A DNA stretch of 32,569 nucleotides from Mucidula mucida (taxonomy: Eukaryota > Basidiomycota > Agaricomycetes > Agaricales > Physalacriaceae): positions 1 to 32,569 of the forward strand of contig JADNYV010000385.1 of NCBI GenBank assembly GCA_015501055.1. The letters are read 5' to 3'. The notes under the pieces are model-generated. The model was not told the DNA's origin, ran no database searches, and worked only from the letters and a program-made list of their open reading frames with translations. Each line of letters begins with the position of its first letter. The first letter of the stretch is position 1. The translations under genes and the position numbers were made by a program. This document shows, piece by piece, positions 9,350 through 19,256 of the stretch.

Positions 9350-10500
9350 TTTGGGCATCACGGTTCTGCTCGCCGCAGAGGCTTTGGAGTTGGCCAAAAG
9401 GTGCGTTCATTTGATGTGTTTGGAATCAATTCTTGACGACATTTGGAGCAGAATCAGCTCTCTGTGGATGTTCATCCGGCTACCTTTTCGTCTTCCTGGA
9501 TTTCTGGGTTCTGCTGATTCAGAACAACACCAGTTTCAACGAGCGCCTTGACAAGGATCTTACGCACCTTCACTGTCTATCTCTTCCGTGACTCTGCCGG
9601 ACACGCAGTTCTGCAACTCAAGCGGCAATCACTCTCATCACCGGACACACTTTGTCTCCAGCAAAAATGTGTGTGATTTCCGTTTGTTTTTACCAGCTCT
9701 TTCTAACGGTTTTCAGATCGGATCTACCTTGCTTTCGGAGTTTATCTCGTCTTTATCTCTTTGTCTTGGCGCTATAACGCGCTCATCATCAAATAGGCGC
9801 CATCATGTCACACGAACTGTCTTGCTTTGTGTAGCGTCGGCGCTTTCTTTGAGCAGAGCTTGACATTGCAAAAGGTGAACTCGCTGGCATTGTTTTTCCG
9901 AGTCGAGGATGATTTCTGTTTCCGTCAGCTTGACTATAAGGACGTACACTTTGTTTGATGCGTGATTTTGATAAATTTCACTTCTTTGACATTGACCGTA
10001 TGCCTAAGGATTATCGGCCGCTTCGCGGCCTCTGCGTCACACGCGCAGCCGTCTCTAGCGCCCAACTTTGAGTCTTCTGTTCGATTAACTTGACAATCTT
10101 GGCATCTACAGCGTGATGTGGCCTCGCGGGCCCGGCTTTTCTTCTGGAGAAATTGTGAGAATCCATGGCTCATTTTTAAGGGTTTCACTGACATCAATTG
10201 CAGCTAGCGTCAAAGCGTTTTTCCCATCAAATTCGGTATGTTTCCCTTCGGAATCAACTCTTCTGTACCTCACGAGGCCACAGGAACGTTCGCCTTACTC
10301 CACTGGAGCCTGCTTCCCATCCAAATGGACCTACGGCAATTTCTTGACGCATTTGCGGATAAGCTGCGCTATTGATGACGATCTGGATCTTTCGAATTTT
10401 GGAGGTATTGTCCAATTTGGACATACGGCGACCTTCAATTGCGTGAGTTTCCTTTGTATCCCTGACATACTCATCACTAGTGGGTAATTACAAGTAATTT
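9350..10500 (+). pseudogene. Possible decayed multi-exon gene in X copy 1
   Basis: Plus-strand segments resembling short introns occur at 9401-9451 (GTGCGT..GCAG, 51 nt) and 9669-9716 (GTGTGT..TTTCAG, 48 nt), and possibly 10444-10482. The sequence between them contains protein-like stretches in changing frames (YLFRDSAGHAVLQLKRQ, IDDDLDLSNFGGIVQF), but stops or frame changes prevent a continuous reading. I read this as an old intron-containing gene that has decayed. No family is recognised. The same sequence lies at about 19403-20553. Confidence 0.3.
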
Positions 10501-11188
10501 GCAGTGGCAGTGACCAGCAGCGATGCCGCCGCTGCGCTCGCGCTGCTCGCTTCTCACTGCCTTGGAACGGACCACCTTAACGCCACACTTGTAACTCGAC
10601 TTCAACGGCGACGAACTGGATACGATGGGGCTTCTGTATAACGACTGTTAGTGTCGTATGCATCGTCGCTGCCATTATCGGCGGGCGCAGCCTTCACTAT
10701 CATTTGATTGACCGTGCCAGAAGGTTTGGATATCCATATTTTCTTGATTGTTTTATGGAATTAAATGAAATTTATAGATTTAAACAACGGCGACTGCATC
10801 GCCGCCTCGTTGTTCTGCTTGCACATGAATCAATGACTGATTCTCAGGTAAGGCTTGGGGGTGATGGATGAATGATGTGGCGCCATAGCGCCGCCGCGTT
10901 AACTCGCATACTCGTGTAGATACAACTTGTTCAAAAACTTCCTGTTGTAGTTCTCCACTAAATATATTCGTTTTATCTATATCTCCACTGCGCAAAAGTA
11001 AGAAAAAGTGTACATGAATAGTTAGTCACTACCACTTAACCTTTGGAAATGCCAGAGTTGAATGCATAATCTGTATCTCGAGCTAGAGACCCGTTAGAGC
11101 TGCAAGGAATGCCCAAAGTAGGGTGCAGGAAGCTATACGAGTCCCCACTAAAACACAAGAAAGACCCCGATTGAGAGGAGTCAACGAA

Positions 11189-11509
11189 CTAACCACTACA
11201 CCACATGTAGACATTAACAACAACTTCAATACTGCCGAAACGTTCAACGACTTCGCGAAAACTTCTGTCCAGGGCGACCCAGAAACTTGTAGAACCCGTA
11301 GTTAGAACCCTGACCTTGATGTTCGTAATGTCGCGAAGGTGGATATCCCGTGTTGAAACGGGATAATTCTTCCGTACGTCAAGTGGGTATATCCAGTTGT
11401 GTAGACGTTCCAGACCTTCAAACGTCTCGGAATTGACGGTTAAATGTCGCCGTTGAAGTGGTAGATCTAGATCAAGCAGCCCCAAGTGATCGGTACTGCT
11501 TGAACTCAA
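11189..11509 (-). other. Open frame of 106 codons, significance unclear
   Basis: Minus-strand frame with a protein-like composition (FWVALDRSFREVVERFGSIEV), present unchanged at 21242-21562. An overlapping plus-strand frame (11458-11727) is also open, so coding is not established. The 3' end overlaps a tRNA-like A-box described under findings. Confidence 0.2.
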
Positions 11510-12560
11510 ACCACGTCAAGTCTGATCTTGCGCTAGTTACACAACGCGTGCCTCTGCTCTCTCGCTCTACCACGACTCTCGGACACCTAAATACTACTTG
11601 GAAGCGACTCTATGACTTACGTAACATGGATTCCGATACTTCTTGGGCGACTACACGCGTTGTAAACACGACTTTTCGCGTCAACGCTGCTGGAAGGCGG
11701 TTAGGACCCTGTCTATCGATAGCATGAGGATTTCCTGGACCCTGTGACGTGTATAGGGAGGGACTCGACAATCTTATCTTGACTCTCCTGGATGCGGGGA
11801 AATGACGACAGCGGCCGACCTCCTCCTCCATCCCTCCAATGCCTCTGGTCAAATCGCATTTCCCGCCCAAATTTACGCGATCTGATGGTCTGCACACCTA
11901 TATGAACTCTATCTCAGTCATCTTCCAATGTCGTTATCTCCGAGAAACAAATATACTCATTACTGAACCAGAATTCAGTGTCGCACAAAAAGGTGTATAC
12001 CTTTTCCGTCGCTCGACTGATTCTAATTGCTGACCCTGTGATATTCATTTCGAATGTAGACGGCAAACTCGCTCCGTGCTCAGAACGGATTATTTAGCAA
12101 CGCGAAGCGTTGCACATCTCGCATCATAGAAAACAGATCTGTCAGTTTTCGAGTTCTCCATTTCTCCAACGGCTTCGTTTGACGGCAATCATTTATGCAG
12201 GGTCCTTGAAACGATCCCAGCGTTCTGGAATCTGGAAGATAGTAGAATGGCACGGAAATACATGAAGAGTGTATTAACGAGGAGAGGGTAAGTTGTGGTG
12301 GTTTGGGTCCAGTAGGTTTTGACAGTGTCTGACTACCCTCACAGCTCACATTCTACGACTTTGAATAGTCTACTCTTGCGAGGGTCAAGTACCCAGGGAG
12401 ATTAAATCGCGCAGAAGCTTGGAAACGATCCCGCGTGGCGGCACAATAATTGTGCAAAAGGTTCCGAAGTCTCCGCCCAGACAAACGCTCTCGCTCCACG
12501 GCGTTCGATTTCCGAAACGTGTTTACGTCTTAGGCGGAACCAGCGGCCTTCCAAACGCAA

Positions 12561-14300
12561 TAAAAGGCGATGGAACTCTGCGATTGAAACCCATCATCCC
12601 CTACTTCCTTTCCTCTTCTCCTTCCTCCTCTCATACTTCTCTCTCTCTCTATCTCTCATCCACACAATATCCCACCTGTACTCGTCGCTGTCACGACGAC
12701 GCCGCCGCCATCGAGCTCCCGACGCGTCAAAACGTGACCGCTTAGTCTGTTGATGATCATAACCGTGGGTATCCTTCCTACCACCATCATCCTTCTCACC
12801 TCACTCCTTTTCTAGTCGCTCTCGACGTCGACGACTAACACTGGTAAGGTTCCGCCCTCGTCATCGTCGACCACCTGGCTAACCATATGTTCAGGCTTAC
12901 GCGGTGAGCGCCCCCCACTTCAATATTGGCGACTCTGACGGCGCCCCGTGCAGCACTTGTAATCCCTTTGGACGCTAAAACGTAATGCCAGACGGGCCTA
13001 CTCGCTGTAGTGCGTGATTTCACGTTGTATTTTTTTTCTCTACTCATCGTTGCGCACTAGTCATCACACTTCAATCAACCAGTGACCCTCCTCTACGGTA
13101 CGTTGCACACTACGCTCCCATATCCGCCTTCTTATGGCCTTCTAGACGTTTCAGTGCCCGTAGTCGACTGATCGCGGTAGTTCTATCTGTAAGGCTTACA
13201 CCGTTTATTTCTATCTCTTGGACCAATCGACTTTGCAGGTACCTCGTGGTCAATGCTACTACGACGTCAAGGCGCGCTCTCGCCCAACGACGTCGAAGGA
13301 AACATTAGCAATGCTGAAGAACTACGTATAAAATTTGACGGTGCGTAGTCTACTTCTACTGTCTTGCCCTTTCTCTATACTGACTGTTTCTTCTTTCAGC
13401 TCGACTCTTTCATTCAATGACCGAACCAATGTCAACTTTCCTGCCGCGTCTGAACTACGTCCAGGACGCGTTGCACGCCGGCTACATTGACCATTCAAGC
13501 CGGCCTTGCTCCTAGCCTGAACAGGACAAGTACGTTCTCTTCAATTGTCGTGTTGTTCTATACCCGTGCGCTAATCTTAGCCCGTAGTACTGAAATTGTT
13601 ACTTCTACTCTTCTGTGTCAACGCTTTACACAGGTTACGACGACAATACGGATGCACTTTCATACGCGATGATACTACATTACTGAAGGACACTTTGGGA
13701 CGGATATCGGCTCATCTGAGCGACGGATTCTTGGTACACTTTGATTCTGCTTCAAATGTTACTGACTGACCTTCTGGTAGATATCTCCGCCCGTTGAGCT
13801 TTGACTCAAGCTCAACTAAATTTCTACATGGTACGCCGTCGTCGTGTTTTTCTTCTACGCCCCTTCACGGTTGTTTCAGTTATCATCCCAAGACACAACC
13901 CTTGCTAGGGATCGCTTCGCTGAACGCAGTAGACAATCTCTCCAGTCTCCGAATTGACGTTTCCCTAGCCGTTGTTCATTCCTGGAGATGGCGCTCTCCA
14001 AGCGAGTAAAGGTACGCAGATTTTTCAGTGTCTTTCACGGGGTAACTTACCTTTTTGTTTTTATGGCAGCGCTTGCGGGATGACGGTGTCACATTCGACA
14101 GCGAGGCTCCCACCGTCGGTTGCCGACAACCTCAACATCGGCTCCGCCATTACGCTGTGTCACCGTGTATTTTTGGAATGCCGCCGTCGGATGCGCAAGT
14201 CCCAACGAACTATCGGTAGGTGTTCATTATTTCCTTACTATGCTAATCCAGAGGTGTTAGTATAATGTTCTTGCTAGCATCAACTCGTAGTACAAGGACC
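12561..14300 (+). CDS. Putative multi-exon gene of unknown function in X copy 1
   Basis: A TATA-like TAAAAGG at 12561-12567 is followed by a long pyrimidine-rich leader (12601-12660), typical of fungal promoters. Downstream are at least five segments with intron ends: 12844-12894 (51 nt), 13341-13399 (59), 13831-13879 (49), 14012-14069 (58) and 14216-14251 (36). Joining across 13341-13399 gives a plausible reading from about 13241 (SMLLRRQGALSPNDVEGN, later LRIKFD then ARLFHSMTEPMSTFLPRL). A later exon reads LRRQYGCTFIRDDTTLLKDT. I could not build one unbroken frame through all exons, so the gene may be decayed or my exon choice wrong. No family is recognised. The second copy lies at about 22614-24345, with eight extra one-base deletions. 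Confidence 0.35.
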
Positions 14301-14427
14301 TAGTCATCATTTGGCTTCGTGCGGGTGATAGTCAATTTGGCTGCGCGCCGGTTGAAGAAATAGACTAGTTATTGATTCGAGGAGTACAGGGATCGACGAC
14401 AACCGCTCTCTCTCGCACTAAACAGGG

Positions 14428-15179
14428 AGTATGATTTCTGCCACGGCCTCAGCGCGCGACCAGAATGTACAACCACCCGTGGCGATTCTGCATTCGCCAC
14501 ATCAGAGTGCAGACCAAGCTCCCCGCTGTTCGCTTTGCCTTAGGCATACAAAACGCCGGCTGTGGGAATCGCCATTCAGTCCCAGGTGCGTCAACAGGGA
14601 AGGAAGCGTGCGCCCTGGCCCCGATGAGTCGACAACTGTTGCTTTTCCTCATTGAGGATGACTCTTTTGGGCGTGGTACCATTGATTCGACGTCGCTCTG
14701 GGACTTTACGCCCGAGCTCGCCAACTTCGCCCGCGCCACAGGATTGAACGCCGCATCGTCATTGCTGCCACTCACCCACACCTGAACCGTAAATCAGCCA
14801 CCAGGTGGAAAGAACGAGACGGGAATCCAAACGGCGCCATTTTCATCGAGGAGAAGAATATGTGTTCCTCCTGCCGCGATAGCTTCGAACCAAAGAGATT
14901 TGAAGTAAGGTTTTCTTCAGCCCACAGGTTTCTCTTCAACTTGTCGTTTGTGTCGCTGACATTCTCGCCCATGCCCAATTGCCCAAAGTTGTTCAATCCA
15001 GATCCCCATAGTTGTAATGGTGGACGCGTATGACTGGGCGGTCCCGGTAACGGGAGAATGGTATGCGCCATTCGCGTGATGGTGGCAGGAAGACAGTTGG
15101 GTGACAAACAGAACTTAGTCAAGTGATGCGCGTGGCGCGGTACCGTGATTTCCTGCACGTACATCCGCCTTTGGACGTT
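14428..15179 (-). pseudogene. Inverted RCC1 pseudogene, first copy
   Basis: The minus strand matches RCC1 from its upstream region (about 4050) to near its 3' end (about 5550), at clearly lower identity than between array units. Two large pieces are missing, corresponding to about 4518-4876 and about 5045-5378, and a 19-bp loss in the first exon shifts the frame. Intron 1 is retained, so this is a DNA-level copy, not a retrocopy. The reading MAHTILPLPGPPSHTRPPLQL opens normally and breaks soon after. It lies opposite in orientation to the intact gene. Confidence 0.88.
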
Positions 15180-15640
15180 GCAATTGCTTCCTTTGCTTGA
15201 CCACCATGGTCTTTGTGATAGGTATTCAAGTCTCACCTAGGCAAAGGCTTATGTAGATAGGCATTTCCATGTCCAAAATGATGGGGTTCGAGCTTTGCCA
15301 TGCAAATATTTGGACTCGCGATTCGCATTGTCGCGCTCTTCGGTTAGTCTCCCTAGTCAGACCACTAATATATCATTTTTGTTTTGAGTACTCTTCGGTA
15401 TTGTTTCATTGTTTTTGAATACGCTTTTTATCATTCTATCTACTATATAATCTTGTACTGTACGTAGTTACAAGCCACTGCGCTTGCAATTCCGCCCCCC
15501 CCTCCCGGTACTTGCTCCTCTTGACCGAGAGACCTGAGCCCCGCCAATCTGACGCAAAGTAAACTTGACGGAACGCAAAACACCAGATCTATTCAGGTTT
15601 TGCTGGTAGGAATGAGAAAACTTGCGTGGCACACAAGGAC
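15180..15640. other. Spacer between RCC1 pseudogene and peroxin copy 2
   Basis: About 450 bp with A/T-rich stretches and a run of C at about 15497. The minus frame 15468-15737 continues from the peroxin 3' flank and has no recognised product. No gene seen. The same spacer occurs at 25225-25685 with several one-base differences. Confidence 0.5.
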
Positions 15641-15743
15641 TGGTGCAGCATTGCATCCAGACTTCCCAATTTTTGTTTACGAGGCTGGATGGTTGTAAAA
15701 GTCCGTACACCCTCCTGTTATTACAAGTACAATACACACAACA

Positions 15744-17262
15744 TCAGACCTTTGCCGCATCATACCATATCCGCCTTGTCCATCTCCGCTTCCTCGTCAC
15801 CGCCGCATCTTTATAGAAATACGGCCTCGGATCAAGCCACGACGTATTCGTATACACCCACCCATGCGCATCGCCGCCCTGCGGGCTCCACGACGCGTCC
15901 ACGTCCAGCCGCCAATCCTCCGTCTCCACAAAAGCCCATCCTGGATCCAGCGAAAACGTCAAATTCGTGCTGCTGAGAAAACCCGGAGTTAGCGGCGCGC
16001 AATGGAAGGAAACGAGTGTTTACCTCACGGACCCATCGTTCCACCCGTCCTGCCTACGTGTCCATGCAGTTCGCTCATCGCTGTGCAAGTTCGCTTTACT
16101 CCATGCTGACTCGTTGACCTCGGCATCGGCGCTAGACAGTTTCACCAGCCTCTCATTCTCAAAGAGCTCCACCTCGCGTTTCGGTGCGGTCCAGCAGGCA
16201 TCAGTGAGATTGTTGTCATCAAGGAACCGTTGTGCGAAGCTGGTGAGAGGGAGCTTTGTGTCCAGACCAGCTTTCTGGCGAAGCCATCTCAAATCGGTGT
16301 CGCTGTGTAGGAGATTCATCATAGAAGTGATCCAATACTGGATGTAGGGATTAGTAACAACGAATGGGGCCAGTCCTCCAACTAGAAGTATAGCCCGAAT
16401 AGGGAGGTATGGGAGGGAGACGAGTATGATACCAGGTATGAGACTCAGAACTAGTGCTGTGAATATGTAGGGGGTGTAGGGTGTTCTGTGGGTGAGGTGG
16501 AGAACGAAAGGGTAAACTGCGTCGTAGCCATCCGAGCTAGAGAACAGTAAGAATACTGGTACATGCACGATGGAGTTGTACTCACAATGTTCCCATCAAA
16601 TTTTGGATTGCTTGAATATTGCCCTGCCAGTCCACCGAGCCTTCCGAAGTCGTATCTGGCGCTGCAGGAGGATCTAACAACGATGCAGTAGACATGGCCG
16701 GCGTATATTTGTATGTCGCGAGTGTGATACCAATGACGATGATTTGGGGAAGGAGGAAAAGCAGTCGAGGAAAGTAACCTAACACTTAAGTCAGAGTAGC
16801 TCATACGACGTGAACTTCTGCCTCACAGAGAAAAGCATACGCGGCCATCCAAGTCGTCGTCACTTTCCATCCCCGCCTCCACATTACAATCTCCTCTACT
16901 CGGTCCTGCATCCAAAATACCGCGCCGACCTTGGACACAAACCGCCGAAAGTTGACTGACATTATCGGTATAGACAGAGGGTCTTTCGCGGACATCAGAG
17001 GTACTTTGTCGCCTTTCTTTGCCCTCGGGGAACCAGTGGCATTCTGGGGTGCACTCGGTACAGACGACATGAGGAGATTCGGTAGCAGATTCAACGCTGC
17101 ACTTTTCGTAGGTGACATGGGCGCATTAACTGGAGGCGGCTTGCCATCTATTGGCGGTTCTGGGTGAGGAAGGGAGGTGCGAATTCTGGGAGATGTCTGT
17201 TTAACTTTGTCAGACTTGCGGGGAAGGCGCGTCGCGCAGGGCGGGATTTCAACGGTCGTCAT
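15744..17262 (-). CDS. Pex24p/dysferlin-domain peroxisomal membrane peroxin, copy 2
   Basis: Exons 16827-17262, 16586-16778, 16024-16536 and 15744-15972 join in frame to 456 aa, the same structure as copy 1 at an exact 10050-bp offset. All splice sites are kept. It differs from copy 1 by about 20 substitutions in the roughly 700 bp of exons 1-2 and nearby, and by about ten in exon 3. The coding changes are few (for example YPFVL for HPFVL and SSVPS for SFVPS), so both copies look selected as proteins. The promoter must lie in X, as for copy 1. Confidence 0.86.
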
Positions 17263-18575
17263 TGGGTATCCTAACCATGAAGGGAGGAAGCATCCTCTGA
17301 TGGCGACGGGTTTGACGGATGGTGCATCTTTTCACGGTGGATGGTGTCCACGAGTGGTCATCCTCCCGTGTGCGGGTGGATGGCGTCTTATCGATGGAAG
17401 CGTGTTGTGTGGCTGTGCAGGGCGTGCTCAGAGATGCTGCTCAGTCGAAATTAAAAATCTCGTCGTTGACTGCTCGTATCGCCTCGTAAATTACATTCTA
17501 ATCGTAAAATACATTGTATATAAGCTCGCTGTACAACTCAATTTCATTCTGAACGCGTATTTAAAAAATCAAACATGCGAAAATCAACCCAAGTCCGTAA
17601 ATTCAAACAACGTACGGACGTGATGGGTCCGGCCTGACGGGCCCCTTGAACCGAAAAGAATCCCCGAGCCAACCCGCTGGCTCGAGGATTCTCTTGGTTC
17701 GCATCGGTTGATTAGACCGATGGCCTCAAGAGGAGGACTTTGTACAAACGTCCAAGGACGGCGCACCACCATGTGGGACGTCTAACACTCGTGTCTTCCA
17801 CCCATCTACCAGGCGACCGGCCATTTCTCGTAGAGCCGGGGTGAATAAATGGGTTTCAGAGCACAAGTGCCATTTATGGGAATCAAAGTGTTCAGACTTA
17901 CTTAGAGATGGAGAGAAGGACGATGGGGTCTCTGGCTCTGTCCGCACTCCTTATATACCCTTTCAAGATTGTTTGTTCAACAAACACGGCGTCCGATGCT
18001 GAATCGGATGGCTGACGTCAAGTTGGAGTCCGGACTTGGCACACCGAAATGTGCCACACTTCTTCTGTCCATCTGACTTGTTTGTAGCACCATTTCAAAG
18101 CCTCAATTCATCTCTTTTGAACCGTTTAAATAACGTGCCCAAATTCTGTCTGAATCCTCAAAGACGAGCTCAAAGTATCTTGGCCTCTGTGTCTCCCAAT
18201 ATTGCAAAGTCAAGGGACAGATCTAGGCGCCAGCGAGCTATTTTTGAGTCAGCCGTATACTCGCCCTCGCTCACAGCTTGCCCCCGCACTTGTGGGTATC
18301 ATTCGGTTCGGAAAATGCATCCCAGCAAGCAGAATGAAGGTGCATTATCATTTAGAACGACCTGCAAGAGAAAATTGACATGCAACAAGCCGTTCAGGGT
18401 CTTCGGAAGCGCGGTTTGAACCCTGGAAACGCGAAATATCTCCATGTTTGGTACTGTATCGTACACACAGAACTGCCGTCGACTCTGTTTTCCCGCTACA
18501 ACATTTGACTAGGTCAACAACGAGACAGGCCGAGCACTTACCTTTCCGCTCTTCGTGTTGACGCACTACGGTAAC

Positions 18576-19256
18576 CTACTTGGCTTGAACATGTATCTCG
18601 AGCTCAAAAGACATCCAGGAAGCAGTTGGCCTCGAGACGCGCAGAAAGACCAGTAGTCGTCGGTCGGTGTTCCTCATGTCATCCAGAACCGGCTTCGGAT
18701 TCGGAAGCAACCCGTTACCCAGTGCGCTGAGAAGACGTTCGTCAGATTTCAGTTTCGTCATAGCAGACCCGCTCAATGCGTCCAGAATCCGGTTTCGATT
18801 TGAGGTGTACAGGAGAGTGCCGGTGAAGCTAACATGTCTTTGAGACAGCGTTGAGCCACGCCCGCTCAAAATTTCCAGAACCGGCTTCACCGTGTTGAGC
18901 CTTGGTTGAGAGACGACGGGCAAAGTGGGACCCGTAAGTTGAACATTATATCCAGGGAGGCGGCGCACTGAGGCGTGATAGTCATTCAACCCGTCCAAAT
19001 CCGCGTTAACATTCTGAGGACTGGAAGGACATTTAAGACAGAACAGGGGATGGTCAAGACACAGGTGCGTTGTTGTGTTAGTCTTGACGTTCATTTTGGG
19101 CTGATCGAGGCATGCAAAAAGTCCCACCAGAGCACTCCGGAACTCCCAAAAACGTCCACCGAGGCAAGTTGCCACGACTTCCAGAAGTGTCAAGGGTCGG
19201 GGCGGTCCAGGGCTCACGAAGGAGTAGATTGACATGACGGGCGGAGAAGAAGTCAA
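18576..19256 (-). CDS. Hypothetical 226-aa protein with about 32-residue repeats (X copy 2)
   Basis: Identical to the 8523-9203 ORF except for one residue (His for Tyr in the SQRYVSF word). See that entry for the repeat structure and the doubts about coding. Confidence 0.35.
   Translation of the reverse strand: MTSSPPVMSIYSFVSPGPPRPLTLLEVVATCLGGRFWEFRSALVGLFACLDQPKMNVKTNTTTHLCLDHPLFCLKCPSSPQNVNADLDGLNDYHASVRRLPGYNVQLTGPTLPVVSQPRLNTVKPVLEILSGRGSTLSQRHVSFTGTLLYTSNRNRILDALSGSAMTKLKSDERLLSALGNGLLPNPKPVLDDMRNTDRRLLVFLRVSRPTASWMSFELEIHVQAK

Larger units (their letters stand above)
7213..14427. other. Segment X, first copy: unclassified 7.2-kb insert
   Basis: Begins about 25 bp upstream of the peroxin start, where copies 1 and 2 part from copy 3, and ends at the inverted RCC1 fragment. 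It holds no long uninterrupted ORF, no reverse transcriptase or transposase motif, and no terminal repeats that I can see. Supported contents are two converging TATA boxes around hairpins (7467-7910), a 226-codon minus ORF (8523-9203), two zones of GT..AG intron-like segments on the plus strand (about 9350-10500 and 12600-14300), and scattered perfect hairpins. Between about 10500 and 11180 and between 11900 and 12550 I see no gene. The second copy (17263-24472) differs by only a handful of substitutions. Confidence 0.6.
5643..15692. repeat. Tandem unit 1 (about 10.05 kb)
   Basis: First full unit of a tandem array: peroxin gene copy 1, segment X (about 7240-14427), inverted RCC1 pseudogene, spacer. 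Corresponding points are 10050 bp apart at the peroxin gene, 10053 in most of X and 10045 after a cluster of small deletions. Weaker homology extends left to about 5580, into the RCC1 3' end. The unit boundary chosen is arbitrary because the array is circularly permuted. Confidence 0.93.

Noticed and set aside
14431..14785. Plus-strand ORFs of 74 and 106 codons
   Set aside because: They are antisense to the inverted RCC1 pseudogene.
7213..15640. LTR retrotransposon or DNA transposon with encoded transposase
   Set aside because: No long terminal repeats, terminal inverted repeats, or reverse transcriptase, integrase or transposase motifs could be read in any frame.
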